Origin: Polaribacter atrinae
Lineage (GTDB): Bacteria; Bacteroidota; Bacteroidia; Flavobacteriales; Flavobacteriaceae
Assembly: GCF_038023995.1 (NCBI RefSeq)
Contig: NZ_CP150660.1
Span: 2,912,501-2,976,500 of the forward strand
Reading direction: 5' to 3'
Length of the DNA: 64,000 bases
Shown here: positions 25,792 through 34,077 of the stretch, piece after piece
How the letters are laid out: each line of letters begins with the position of its first letter
How positions within the stretch are numbered: position 1 is the stretch's first letter
Made by a program: the position numbers and the translations under genes
The notes under the pieces: model-generated
The model's database searches: none
What the model was told of the DNA's origin: nothing
The model's input: only the letters and a program-made list of their open reading frames with translations

Positions 25792-26721
25792 ATGAAGAAC
25801 TATTATTCCAACGGAAAACTTTTACTAACAGGAGAATACCTGGTTTTAGATGGTGCTAAATCTTTAGCAATACCCACTAAATTTGGACAAGATTTAAGTG
25901 TTGAAAAAATAAAAGAACCTCAGATTATTTGGGGAAGTTTTACGCATACAGGAGAATGTTGGTTCGAAGCCGTTTTCGATTTACAAAAACTACGTTTGGT
26001 AAATTGTACATTTAATTCTGATAAAGAAGGAAATGCTGATGTAATAGCGGAAACGTTGTTAAGTATTTTGGTAGAAGCAAAAAGCTTAAATCCAGATTTT
26101 TTAAAATCAGAAAATGGGTTCATGGTAAAAACAAACCTTACATTTCCAAGAAATTGGGGATTAGGTACATCATCAACTTTAATAAACTCTATTGCTGCTT
26201 GGGCAAAAGTAGATGCTTTTCAATTACTTTGGAATTCTTTTAAAGGAAGTGGTTATGATATTGCTTGTGCTCAGAATAATACACCCGTTTTTTATCAAAT
26301 AGAAAATAAAAAACCTGTTGTAGCACCTGTTGAATTCAACCCAAGTTTTAAAGAGAATTTGTTTTTTGTACATCTAAATCAGAAACAAGATTCTAAAGAA
26401 GGAATTGCAAAATTTAGAGAAAGTGATATCAGTTTTAATAAAGAAATAAAAAGAATTTCAGAGATTTCTGATGACTTTTTAAAAGTTGAATTCTTAGAGG
26501 AATTTGAGGATTTAATTGTAGAACATGAGCAAATTATTAGTTCTATTATCAAACTAAAACCGGTAAAAGAAAAATTATTTCCAGATTATTTTGGAGCCAT
26601 AAAAAGTTTAGGCGCTTGGGGAGGAGATTTTGTACTAGTAACAGGAAATACTGAAACACCAACGTATTTTAAAAATAAAGGATTTACAACCATTCTTAGG
26701 TATAAAGAAATGGTTTTATAA
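25792..26721 (+). CDS. GHMP kinase of the GYDIA type, candidate phosphomevalonate kinase
   Basis: 309 residues. It begins like other mevalonate-pathway GHMP kinases (YYSNGKLLLTGEYLVLDGAKSLAIPT), has the ATP loop NWGLGTSSTLINS and the GSGYDIACA motif that names the family, and ends with SLGAWGGDFVL in place of the usual Gly-rich GHMP motif 3. It lies between HMG-CoA reductase and the decarboxylase/mevalonate kinase genes, and no other phosphomevalonate kinase is seen, so that step is the best guess. The activity is inferred from position, not shown by motif. Confidence 0.8.
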   Translation: MKNYYSNGKLLLTGEYLVLDGAKSLAIPTKFGQDLSVEKIKEPQIIWGSFTHTGECWFEAVFDLQKLRLVNCTFNSDKEGNADVIAETLLSILVEAKSLNPDFLKSENGFMVKTNLTFPRNWGLGTSSTLINSIAAWAKVDAFQLLWNSFKGSGYDIACAQNNTPVFYQIENKKPVVAPVEFNPSFKENLFFVHLNQKQDSKEGIAKFRESDISFNKEIKRISEISDDFLKVEFLEEFEDLIVEHEQIISSIIKLKPVKEKLFPDYFGAIKSLGAWGGDFVLVTGNTETPTYFKNKGFTTILRYKEMVL

Positions 26722-26728
26722 TAAAATT

Positions 26729-26800
26729 TTAGGTCTCGACTGCGCTCGACCTGACTACTAATATTCTAAATGTCTCATCGAGCGCAGTCGAGAGGTTTTA
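26729..26800. repeat. Dispersed palindromic repeat pair (CTCGAGCGCAGTCGAG family)
   Basis: TTAGGTCTCGACTGCGCTCGACCTGAC at 26729-26755 and TCATCGAGCGCAGTCGAGAGGTTTTA at 26775-26800 are inverted copies of the same unit as at 13691-13741, here in the opposite relative order. They fill the gap between the kinase and the flavoprotein gene. Confidence 0.8.
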
Positions 26801-26813
26801 TACAAGTTAAAAA

Positions 26814-28025
26814 ATGAGTAAAGTAATAATTATTGGAGGTGGAGCAGCAGGATATTTTACAGCGATAAACGCAAAAGAAAATAACCCTGAATTAGATATT
26901 ACGATTCTCGAAAAAGGGAAAGACGTTTTACAAAAAGTAAAAATTTCTGGAGGTGGAAGATGTAATGTAACACATGCTTGTTTTGAACCTAAAGAATTGG
27001 TGAAATTTTATCCAAGAGGAGAAAAAGAATTGCTAGGACCTTTTCATCAATTTATGACAGGTGATACTTTTGAGTGGTTCGAAAACAGAGGCGTTCCTTT
27101 AAAAATTGAAGATGATAATCGTGTTTTTCCAGAAGCAAATAAGAGTCAGGCTATTATAGATTGTTTTCAGAATGCTGTTGATAACTTAGGTATTAAAGTG
27201 TTCACAAACTGTGGTGTAAATTCAGTTTCTCAACAAGATAACAAATGGGTTATCAACACAAAAGAACAAGTTTTTGAAGCTGATAAATTAGTAATTGCAG
27301 CAGGAAGTTCTAAAAAAGTGTGGGAATTGTGCGAAACTTTAGACCATGATGTTATAGAACCTGTTCCGTCTTTATTTACCTTTAATATCAATGATAAACG
27401 TTTGGTAGATTTATTGGGAACTTCAGTACCAAACGCTACTGTAACGATTGCTGGAACAAAATTAGAAGCATCCGGACCTTTGTTAATTACGCATTGGGGA
27501 ATGAGTGGACCTGCAGTTTTAAAATTATCAGCCTTTGGCGCAAGAATTTTAGCGGATAAAAATTATCAATACAACGTAGAAGTAAATTGGTTGTCTAGAC
27601 CAACAGATAAAGTATTAAATGTTCTTTTAAATTTAAAAAAGAAAGAACCTAGAAAAACAGCTATTTTAAAATCTCCATTTGCTGAGGTTTCTAAAAGATT
27701 GTGGGAACGTTTTGTAATTGCAGCAGGAATTAAAGCGACTCAGAATTGGGCGGATTTAAATACTGCGCAATTAGAAGGTTTAGCAAATCAGTTAACAAAA
27801 GGAGTTTTTAATGCCAACGGAAGAACTACTTTTAAAGATGAATTTGTTACTGCCGGTGGAGTAGATTTAAAAGAAATTAATTTTAAACGTTTTGAAAGTA
27901 GAAAGCATAAAAACCTCTTTTTTGTAGGTGAAGTTTTAAATATCGATGCAGTTACTGGAGGATTTAACTTTCAGAATGCCTGGACAGGTGGTTTTATCTG
28001 TGCAAATGCTTTGGCAGAGGATTAA
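26814..28025 (+). CDS. FAD-dependent oxidoreductase of the HI0933/BaiN family
   Basis: 403 residues. An N-terminal Rossmann motif for FAD is seen as IIGGGAAGYFTAINA (5-19), followed by LEKGKDVLQKVKISGGGRCNVTH, typical of the HI0933-like flavoproteins, LVIAAGSSKK, LLITHWGMSGPAVLKLS and the C-terminal TAGGVDLKEI ... FFVGEVLNIDAVTGGFN. The reaction of most members is unknown; one (BaiN) reduces bile-acid intermediates. It is cytoplasmic. There is no visible link to the mevalonate genes around it. Confidence 0.9.
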   Translation: MSKVIIIGGGAAGYFTAINAKENNPELDITILEKGKDVLQKVKISGGGRCNVTHACFEPKELVKFYPRGEKELLGPFHQFMTGDTFEWFENRGVPLKIEDDNRVFPEANKSQAIIDCFQNAVDNLGIKVFTNCGVNSVSQQDNKWVINTKEQVFEADKLVIAAGSSKKVWELCETLDHDVIEPVPSLFTFNINDKRLVDLLGTSVPNATVTIAGTKLEASGPLLITHWGMSGPAVLKLSAFGARILADKNYQYNVEVNWLSRPTDKVLNVLLNLKKKEPRKTAILKSPFAEVSKRLWERFVIAAGIKATQNWADLNTAQLEGLANQLTKGVFNANGRTTFKDEFVTAGGVDLKEINFKRFESRKHKNLFFVGEVLNIDAVTGGFNFQNAWTGGFICANALAED

Positions 28026-28037
28026 AATATAAAAAAT

Positions 28038-28102
28038 GTCATTGCGAGGAATGAAGCAATCTCTTGGTTAAACAACAGATTGCTTCGTAACCTCGCAATG
28101 AC
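28038..28102. repeat. Large inverted repeat (GTCATTGCGAGG family)
   Basis: GTCATTGCGAGGAATGAAGC at 28038 onward and the inverted GCTTCGTAACCTCGCAATGAC ending at 28102 form arms of 25-26 bases with few mismatches and a 14-base loop. It is a dispersed element of a kind I recall from many flavobacterial genomes. It precedes the thioredoxin-like gene and creates a false upstream extension of that frame. Confidence 0.8.
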
Positions 28103-28121
28103 AAATCAAAAGATAATTATT

Positions 28122-28676
28122 ATGGCAAGAACAGAATCTAACGAGTTTAAAAACGGAACAAAAGCACCAAATTTTACTTTATTAAATACAGTTGATGATT
28201 CTTTGGTTTCTTTAAACGAAGCAAAAGGAGAAAAAGGAACAGTAATTATGTTTATTTGTAATCATTGTCCGTTTGTAATTCATGTAAATAGTGAGTTGGT
28301 AAAAATGGCAAATGACTATCAGCAAAAAGGAATTGGATTTATAGCGATAAGCTCTAATGATGTTGATAATTATCCGCAAGATTCGCCTGAATTGATGAGG
28401 CAATTGGCTAAAGAAGAAAACTATCTTTTTCCGTATTTGTATGATGAAACTCAGGAAGTAGCAAAAGCGTATGATGCTGCTTGTACACCAGATTTTTATG
28501 TGTTTGATGCCGATTTAAAAGCGGTTTATCACGGACAATTAGATGCTTCTAGACCAGGAAACGGAAAACCAGTTACAGGTATCGATTTAAGAACTTCTTT
28601 GGATTTTTTATTAGAAAATAAATCTGCTTTAGAAAACCAAAAACCAAGTATGGGTTGTGGTATAAAGTGGAAATAG
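28122..28676 (+). CDS. Thioredoxin/peroxiredoxin-like protein (AhpC/TSA-like fold)
   Basis: 184 residues from ATG at 28122; the longer frame from 28080 reads through the palindromic repeat and is rejected. The thioredoxin fold is marked by GTKAPNFTLLNT-like GTKAPNFTLL, VIMFICNHCPFVIH with a CxxC pair, IAISSNDVDNYPQDSPE, and CTPDFYVFDADLKAVYHGQLD. Family members of this NHCPF type are thiol-dependent reductases or peroxidases of unclear substrate. It is cytoplasmic. It ends with a Cys-containing tail (SMGCGIKWK). Confidence 0.86.
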   Translation: MARTESNEFKNGTKAPNFTLLNTVDDSLVSLNEAKGEKGTVIMFICNHCPFVIHVNSELVKMANDYQQKGIGFIAISSNDVDNYPQDSPELMRQLAKEENYLFPYLYDETQEVAKAYDAACTPDFYVFDADLKAVYHGQLDASRPGNGKPVTGIDLRTSLDFLLENKSALENQKPSMGCGIKWK

Positions 28677-28692
28677 TTTTTTTATTGATGAA

Positions 28693-29076
28693 TTAAATAT
28701 CATTGTTTACTTCAATCCAATATCCATTTGGGTCTTGAAAATACACTTGTTTAATACCATCTTTTCTAATATAATCTTTATTAGCTGTACCAAGCCAATC
28801 GGAATACTCAATTTTTAGTTCTTTTAGATAGCTTACAAATGAATCTATATCTGAAGTAGTTAAAGCAAAATGAACGGCTTTATTTGTTTTTACCTCAAAA
28901 TCTGGACGCGGAATTATATGAAGTTGTTTGCTTTCTCCAAGTGATAACCATCTCGTTTTTGAGTTAGAAGAAGTATTTTCAATTTCTTTAAGATGAAGTA
29001 CTTTCTGATAAAATGCTATAGATTCATCTACGTCTTTAACAGAAAGGGCAATATGATTGAATAAAAAAGTACGCAT
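28693..29076 (-). CDS. VOC family (glyoxalase/bleomycin-resistance-like) protein
   Basis: 127 residues with one pair of beta-alpha-beta-beta-beta units: FNHIALSVKDVDESIAFYQKVL at the N-terminus (metal-type His8), then KAVHFALTTSDIDSFVSYLK and QVYFQDPNGYWIEVNN with the C-terminal Glu ligand position. VOC proteins include lyases, dioxygenases and binding proteins; the substrate cannot be told. It converges with the thioredoxin-like gene. Confidence 0.85.
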   Translation of the reverse strand: MRTFLFNHIALSVKDVDESIAFYQKVLHLKEIENTSSNSKTRWLSLGESKQLHIIPRPDFEVKTNKAVHFALTTSDIDSFVSYLKELKIEYSDWLGTANKDYIRKDGIKQVYFQDPNGYWIEVNNDI

Positions 29077-29238
29077 TTATAAAGTTTTATGAGGAGTTTA
29101 CTTTTCCTAACAACAAAACTAATAAAGAATATTTAACTTCAATTGACGTACCTCTTTTATTTTAATCAAATTCAATATAGTTTTTTATGTCAATTTTAGG
29201 AAAACATCAATGAACTATTTGGTGTTGAGTGCTATATA

Positions 29239-29291
29239 AATAATAACGAACCTTATTTTGTATATATAAATTAGTAAGATCCGTTATTATT
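29239..29291 (-). terminator. Possible hairpin after the small membrane-anchored protein gene
   Basis: AATAATAACG and CGTTATTATT, with CTTA/TAAG inside, form a 10-bp perfect outer stem around a long loop. It is 10 bases after the minus-strand gene stop. The T-run is poor, so it may be another palindromic repeat rather than a terminator. Nothing else is seen in 29077-29300. Confidence 0.35.
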
Positions 29292-29300
29292 TTAAGGGTA

Positions 29301-29798
29301 TTATGCAGCTTTATTTTGTTGCTGATTTTGAAGTAATGAATTAATTATTTTGTTCCATTTTTCTATAGAATCGAACTCGTTAACAGGTTGAAAGCTAATA
29401 TCTGAATTAAAGAATTCTAGAGTAATACTAGGTTTATTTTTACCGATAACATTCAATTTTAAATTTAATTTATCAAGTGTTGTTTCGTTCTTTCCTAAAG
29501 ACTTACTGATGTTGTTTATTTCACAGTTTTTAATTGTGTTAAGCTCTATAAATTGAAGGTCAACATTTTCTTTTGTTTTTTGTAAGAAAGAAATAGTGCG
29601 TTTTGTTTCGTCTAAACCAATAGCGTAAGATTCGCTAATTTCATAGTCTGTAATTTCAGAATTATGTTGTTTTGCAAAGTCTTTTAGCGAGTTTAATAAT
29701 TCTTTTTCTTTATTTTTTTTGTTTTTATTTGTTAATACAAAAGGTAATGCACATAATGCAATACATATTACTCCTATTATTATTGTACCTAAATCCAT
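29301..29798 (-). CDS. Protein of unknown function with one N-terminal membrane anchor
   Basis: 165 residues from the chosen start at 29798, which opens with a membrane segment (LGTIIIGVICIALCALPFVL) followed by a lysine-rich stretch and a soluble domain. The longer frame from 29858 adds 20 unlikely residues in front. The soluble part (NSEITDYEISESYAIGLDE, then ITLEFFNSDISF) looks like mixed strands and helices; I do not recognise a family. The topology suggests a cytoplasmic domain tethered to the inner membrane. Confidence 0.6.
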   Translation of the reverse strand: MDLGTIIIGVICIALCALPFVLTNKNKKNKEKELLNSLKDFAKQHNSEITDYEISESYAIGLDETKRTISFLQKTKENVDLQFIELNTIKNCEINNISKSLGKNETTLDKLNLKLNVIGKNKPSITLEFFNSDISFQPVNEFDSIEKWNKIINSLLQNQQQNKAA

Positions 29799-29916
29799 TT
29801 TATGTTTTTTAATTTTTTTGATATACTGATTTTTATATGAAACGGTCATCCGTAACATATCAGTGTTTTATTATAACGACCTATTAAAGGTTGTTGTTAG
29901 TAAATAAAATAAAGGG

Positions 29917-30291
29917 TTACCAAAAATTATGGAAAGGAAAAATAAGATCAGACTTTCGCTGTCTAATTAGGGTGTTACTTAAGTAATTCTTATACTGTTT
30001 AAACTTAGAATTAAACTCAAGTTTAGTTGTATATGAAATTGCTAATAAATCGTCTGAAGACAATTTAAAATTGGGTAATGAAAATTCTAATACTTCAGAA
30101 ACTAAGTTTTCTGACTGTTGTGTATGTGCATGAAACACTTTAGAAGCAGTAACTAAATACGCAAGCTGTTCTGTATCTTGTTTAGCATTTTGTTTGCTAA
30201 AATAAGATGTAGTATTTGCAGAAAGGTACATCCCAGAACAATAAATTGAAATGAGTAATAGTACTTTTAGTATTTGATGTTTTTGCTTCAT
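29917..30291 (-). CDS. Small exported protein of unknown function
   Basis: 124 residues with a signal-peptide-like start (residues 1-25, LKVLLLISIYCSGMYLSANT). The mature part is mostly helical and ends in a basic-aromatic tail (RKSDLIFPFHNFW). I recognise no family. It lies between two other small genes of unknown function on the same strand, with gaps of 58 and 111 bases. Confidence 0.5.
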   Translation of the reverse strand: MKQKHQILKVLLLISIYCSGMYLSANTTSYFSKQNAKQDTEQLAYLVTASKVFHAHTQQSENLVSEVLEFSLPNFKLSSDDLLAISYTTKLEFNSKFKQYKNYLSNTLIRQRKSDLIFPFHNFW

Positions 30292-30402
30292 TATTTTTTG
30301 TCATACAAGTTATGACACTACAAAATTAGTTAATTTTATAATAGGATTAATAAAAATGTTTATTTGTTGTAAAATATTTAACTATTATAAAATGAAACCA
30401 GA

Positions 30403-30636
30403 TTACCCAACTTCACCTCGATGAGGTTTTAAGGCATCTCTATAGGTTTTCATGTCTTTTTCATCAACAGTAATAAAAGCAGCAAACAACCTTGGGTTCT
30501 TTTCTTCAATATCAATTTCATGAAAAGTTAAGTTTTCTAAAGCTGCAAATTCTTTTAAATGAATGGTATGATGTTTTGCGGTTTCTTGTGCATCAGGACC
30601 TCTAAAATCCCATAATAATTTTATTTTTCTACTCAT
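30403..30636 (-). CDS. Small conserved protein of unknown function
   Basis: 77 residues, soluble. It reads LLWDFRGPDAQETAKHHTIHLKEF, then EIDIEEKNPRLFAAFITVDEKDM and DALKPHRGEVG. I recall similar short proteins in other Bacteroidota beginning with K(I/L)xWDFRGP and ending in ALKPHRG, so it is likely real and conserved, but no function is known to me. It begins 11 bases after the thiamine pyrophosphokinase stop and is probably cotranscribed with it. Confidence 0.7.
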   Translation of the reverse strand: MSRKIKLLWDFRGPDAQETAKHHTIHLKEFAALENLTFHEIDIEEKNPRLFAAFITVDEKDMKTYRDALKPHRGEVG

Positions 30637-30647
30637 TTTTTTTGTTT

Positions 30648-31274
30648 TTAATGGTTGATGAAAATGAATAATTCTCCGCTTTCAAAAGTAATTTTTATAT
30701 CGTTTGTAATTGCCTTGTTTCTTGTGCCAATTCTTTCTCCGAAAGTTAAATCTTCCTTATCTAAAGGATATTGCAATCCTAAAGTACTAATGTTTTTTGT
30801 TTTAGGAAAAGGAACTAAAGAAATCGTTTTACCTGCAGAATTAGAAATAGTAGTGCTTTTATCCGCTAAAAAATAACGACTATGATTATCGAAAAAAGTA
30901 AGCTTTAATTTGTTTTTCCACTGAATTGTTGTGTGCAGGTTTCCTAAAAAATGGTCTTGTTCTTTTCCGCTTGCACCAAAAACATCAACGTTTTTAAAAC
31001 CTTTATCGAAAAGAATCTGAAGGATTTTATCAAAATCTGTAAAATCCTGATTTGGAGTATGAATTACTTCAATATTTTCTGGAATGTTTTCTGGAATGTT
31101 TTCTATAGAATCAAAATCTCCGCTAATAAAATTGGGCTTGATTTTATTCTTTTCTAAAAATTGATAAGCGCCATCTGTAGCACAAATAATTTCATATTCC
31201 TCTAAATTAGGAATTGCTATTGGAGGTTCTCCGTTTAGAAGTAGAAAAACTTTTTTTGTATGCATAGAATGCAA
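30648..31274 (-). CDS. thiN: Thiamine pyrophosphokinase
   Basis: 208 residues. The TPK signature is present: IICATDGAYQFL, ISGDFDSI (Asp residues that bind magnesium), FTDFDKIL and FGASGKEQDHFLGNL; the C-terminal domain has ISLVPFPK, LTFGERIGTRNKA and the closing GELFIFI strand. It makes thiamine diphosphate from thiamine and ATP. A second Met at residue 4 could be the true start. A short in-frame duplication (PENIPENIE) lies near residue 60. Confidence 0.88.
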   Translation of the reverse strand: MHSMHTKKVFLLLNGEPPIAIPNLEEYEIICATDGAYQFLEKNKIKPNFISGDFDSIENIPENIPENIEVIHTPNQDFTDFDKILQILFDKGFKNVDVFGASGKEQDHFLGNLHTTIQWKNKLKLTFFDNHSRYFLADKSTTISNSAGKTISLVPFPKTKNISTLGLQYPLDKEDLTFGERIGTRNKAITNDIKITFESGELFIFINH

Positions 31275-31312
31275 AAATACCCATTTCAGAATTAATGCTA
31301 CTTTGGTTGTAG

Positions 31313-31564
31313 ATAATCTGTTGTCACTATATCAAAATTCATACAAAAGACACGGTTTTAGTAACTAGAGAAACGATTAGTAATTTAGAAATGAAATTGC
31401 CTTCTCAACAATTTTTAAGAATTCATAGGTCTTATATTATCAATTTAAGTAAAACAGATTCTTATACGAATGAATTTATTGAAATTGAAAAAAATGCAAT
31501 TCCTATAAGTAGAACGTACAAAGAAAATGTACTTAAAAAGTTAAACGGAAATTCTTTGAAATAG
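31313..31564 (+). pseudogene. Truncated LytTR-type response regulator remnant (DNA-binding domain only)
   Basis: An open frame without a start codon runs from just after a TAG at 31310-31312 to TAG at 31562-31564 (83 codons). It reads YIKIHTKDTVLVTRE, then LPSQQFLRIHRSYIINL and ISRTYKENVLKKL, which is the core of a LytTR DNA-binding domain, including the FxRxHRSYIxN hallmark. The receiver domain and the start of LytTR are missing; the thiN promoter region now abuts the break. The first internal ATG (31391) leaves only 57 residues. It directly precedes mvaD. Confidence 0.85.
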
Positions 31565-31592
31565 TTTTATCTTTGATGTAAATTTTATACGT

Positions 31593-32672
31593 TTGGATAC
31601 AGCACAATTTATTTCAAAATCAAAGAACAATTCAGTAGAAAAAGCAAGCTTTACTTGGCAAACACCAAGTAATATTGCATTGGTAAAATATTGGGGAAAG
31701 AGTAATCCGCAAATACCAAAAAATGCTTCTATTAGTTTTACTTTAAACAATTGTCATACCATTACTACAATTGATTTCGAGAAAAAAGAAACATCAGAAA
31801 AAGTAGATTTCGATTTGTTTTTTGAAGGAAAACAGAAAGATGCTTTTAAACCAAAAATTGCAGAATTCTTTACTAGAATACAAGAATATTGTCCGTATAT
31901 TTTTGACTATAAAATGACCATTAATTCAGAGAATTCTTTTCCGCATTCTAGTGGTATTGCATCTTCCGCAAGCGGATTAAGTGCCATTGCTATGTGTTTA
32001 ATGAGTTTAGAATCTGCCTTAAATCCTGATTTGTCAGCAGAGAAAATAAATAAAAAAGCTTCTTTCTTAGCGCGTTTAGGTTCTGGAAGCGCAAGTAGAA
32101 GTATAGAAGGACCAATGGTTGTTTGGGGAAAACATCCAGAAATAGAAGGCAGTTCAGATTTATTTGGTGTAAAATTTCCTTACAAAGTACATTCGATTTT
32201 CGAGAATTATCAAGATGCTATTCTATTGGTAGACAAAGGCGAAAAGCAAGTTTCTAGTACGGTTGGTCATAATTTAATGCACAATCATCCGTATGCAGAA
32301 AGTCGTTTTGCTCAGGCGAATGATAATTTATCTAAGATTTCAGAGATACTACAAAATGGAGACATAAAAGCTTTTATCGGTTTGGTGGAAAGTGAAGCAT
32401 TAACATTGCACGCAATGATGATGACGAGCAACCCATATTTTATTTTGATGAAACCAAACACGTTAGAGATTATCAATAGTATTTGGGAATACAGAAATGA
32501 AAACGATAGTAATATCTGTTTTACCTTAGATGCTGGTGCAAACGTACATGTTTTGTATCCGGAGAATGAAAAAAAAGCTGTAAATCAATTTATAGAAAAA
32601 GAACTTTCTAAATACTGTCAAAAAAATCAGTATATTTATGATTCTGTGGGGTTTGGAGCAAGTAAAAAATAG
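31593..32672 (+). CDS. mvaD: Diphosphomevalonate decarboxylase
   Basis: 359 residues, normal for the family. It has PSNIALVKYWGKSN, NASISFTLN, SGIASSASGLSA (ATP loop), ARLGSGSASRSIEG and a C-terminal FTLDAGANVHVLYP. The enzyme turns mevalonate diphosphate into isopentenyl diphosphate with ATP. The frame must start at TTG (31593): no in-frame ATG precedes the conserved core, and the 22 residues before it match the normal N-terminal length. It lies after a broken LytTR gene and upstream of mevalonate kinase. Confidence 0.95.
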   Translation: MDTAQFISKSKNNSVEKASFTWQTPSNIALVKYWGKSNPQIPKNASISFTLNNCHTITTIDFEKKETSEKVDFDLFFEGKQKDAFKPKIAEFFTRIQEYCPYIFDYKMTINSENSFPHSSGIASSASGLSAIAMCLMSLESALNPDLSAEKINKKASFLARLGSGSASRSIEGPMVVWGKHPEIEGSSDLFGVKFPYKVHSIFENYQDAILLVDKGEKQVSSTVGHNLMHNHPYAESRFAQANDNLSKISEILQNGDIKAFIGLVESEALTLHAMMMTSNPYFILMKPNTLEIINSIWEYRNENDSNICFTLDAGANVHVLYPENEKKAVNQFIEKELSKYCQKNQYIYDSVGFGASKK

Positions 32673-32696
32673 GGTATTAGAATTAAAATAATTTAA

Positions 32697-33092
32697 ATGA
32701 AAGTTTTTATAAAGTTACTATCAATTTTATTTTTCTTTTTTACAATAACTATTTCTGCACAAAAAATCACATGGTTAGATTCTGATTTAAAAGAAACAAA
32801 TAAAACCAATTCTTCTTTTTATAAAGTAGTTTCTACGGATGAAAATGATGTAAAATACTACTACAAAAGTGGTAACATTTTTAGAAAAATAGGCTATTCT
32901 AAAGGCAAGTATGACGGCGTTTTTTCTGAATTTTATGAATCGGGTGAATTAAGAACTTCTGGAAGCTATGAAAATGGATTACAAGAAGGTGTTTGGAAGA
33001 CGTATTATAGAAACGGAAAAAATAAGGAAAAAGGAAAATACGTTAAAGGTGAAAAAGTTGGTGTTTGGAAAACTTTTTACAAGAATATTTAA
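32697..33092 (+). CDS. Exported MORN-type repeat protein (YwqK-like)
   Basis: 131 residues with a signal peptide (1-21, ending TISAQ). Three repeats of the form (Y/F)xxGxxxxxGxYxxGxxxGxW follow: YYYKSGNIFRKIGYSKGKYDG, EFYESGELRTSGSYENGLQEG and TYYRNGKNKEKGKYVKG, closing with VWKTFYKN. Such MORN_2 repeats occur in secreted or surface proteins of Bacteroidota with unknown roles. It sits between mvaD and mevalonate kinase; a link to isoprenoid synthesis is not supported. Confidence 0.75.
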   Translation: MKVFIKLLSILFFFFTITISAQKITWLDSDLKETNKTNSSFYKVVSTDENDVKYYYKSGNIFRKIGYSKGKYDGVFSEFYESGELRTSGSYENGLQEGVWKTYYRNGKNKEKGKYVKGEKVGVWKTFYKNI

Positions 33093-33118
33093 TATTTCTA
33101 CCTTAATATAATAAGTTG

Positions 33119-33126
33119 TATTTTTG
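33119..33126 (+). promoter_or_regulatory. Probable -7 element of the mevalonate kinase gene
   Basis: TATTTTTG matches TAnnTTTG, 20 bases before the start codon. No -33 TTTG at the right spacing is seen. Confidence 0.45.
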
Positions 33127-33146
33127 CAGTACTATAAAAAAGAAAA

Positions 33147-34073
33147 ATGAAAGGACCATTATTTTATGCTAAAATCCTTCTCTTTGGAGAATACGGAATC
33201 ATCAAAGATTCCAAAGGTTTAGCAATTCCATTTAACGCGTATAGAGGCGCTTTAAAAACTTCGTCTAATTTATCTGGAAACCGCAAGGTGTCAAATGAAA
33301 ATTTAGAGCGTTTTTACAATCATTTATCTGCTTTAGAAACAGATTTAGTTACTTTTAATTTAATCGATTTAAAGATAGATATAGATAATGGAATGTACTT
33401 TGATTCTTCTATACCACAAGGTTATGGAGTAGGGAGTTCTGGTGCTTTAGTAGCTTCTATTTATGATAAATATGCCGCTGATAAAATAACGGTATTAGAA
33501 AACTTAACAAGAGAAAAGCTGTTAAAGTTAAAACAGGTTTTTTCTTTAATGGAATCTTTTTTTCATGGTAAAAGTTCTGGTTTAGATCCTTTAAACAGTT
33601 ATCTGAGCTTGCCCATTTTAATCAATTCTAAAGACAATGTAGAGCCAGCAGGTATTCCTTCTCAAAAACAAGGAAAAGGTGCCGTTTTCTTGTTAGATTC
33701 TGAGCAAATTGGTGAAACTGAACCTATGGTAAACATCTTTATGAATAAGATGAAAAACGAAGGTTTTAGAAAAATGATAAGTGAAGAGTTTGCAACTACA
33801 ACAGACGCTTGTATAGAAGATTTCTTAGGCGGTAACGTAAAATCTTTGTTTGGTAATGTAAAGTCATTATCTAAAATAGTTTTAAAGAATTTTAAACCGA
33901 TGATTCCAGATGCTTTTCATAAAGTTTGGGAAAACGGAATTAAAACAAATGATTATTATCTGAAACTTTGTGGTTCTGGTGGTGGTGGTTACATTTTAGG
34001 TTTTACTGAAGATTATGAAAAAGCTCAAAAAAGTCTTAAAGACTACAAGTTAGAGCTGGTTTATAGATTCTAA
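33147..34073 (+). CDS. Mevalonate kinase
   Basis: 308 residues of the GHMP kinase family: FYAKILLFGEYGIIKDSKGLAIPF at the N-terminus, IPQGYGVGSSGALVASIYD (ATP loop, about 90-108), ESFFHGKSSGLDPLNS with the catalytic-type Asp, and LCGSGGGGYILGF near the C-terminus. The GKSSGLDP motif is typical of mevalonate kinase. It phosphorylates mevalonate at O5. It is followed after 4 bases by a prenyltransferase gene, and three other pathway genes lie within 10 kb upstream. Confidence 0.9.
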   Translation: MKGPLFYAKILLFGEYGIIKDSKGLAIPFNAYRGALKTSSNLSGNRKVSNENLERFYNHLSALETDLVTFNLIDLKIDIDNGMYFDSSIPQGYGVGSSGALVASIYDKYAADKITVLENLTREKLLKLKQVFSLMESFFHGKSSGLDPLNSYLSLPILINSKDNVEPAGIPSQKQGKGAVFLLDSEQIGETEPMVNIFMNKMKNEGFRKMISEEFATTTDACIEDFLGGNVKSLFGNVKSLSKIVLKNFKPMIPDAFHKVWENGIKTNDYYLKLCGSGGGGYILGFTEDYEKAQKSLKDYKLELVYRF

Positions 34074-34077
34074 ATGT

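Noticed and set aside
31081..31104. Tandem repeat TTTTCTGGAATG inside thiN
   Set aside because: Only two copies of 12 bases, in frame and harmless; not a minisatellite or CRISPR.
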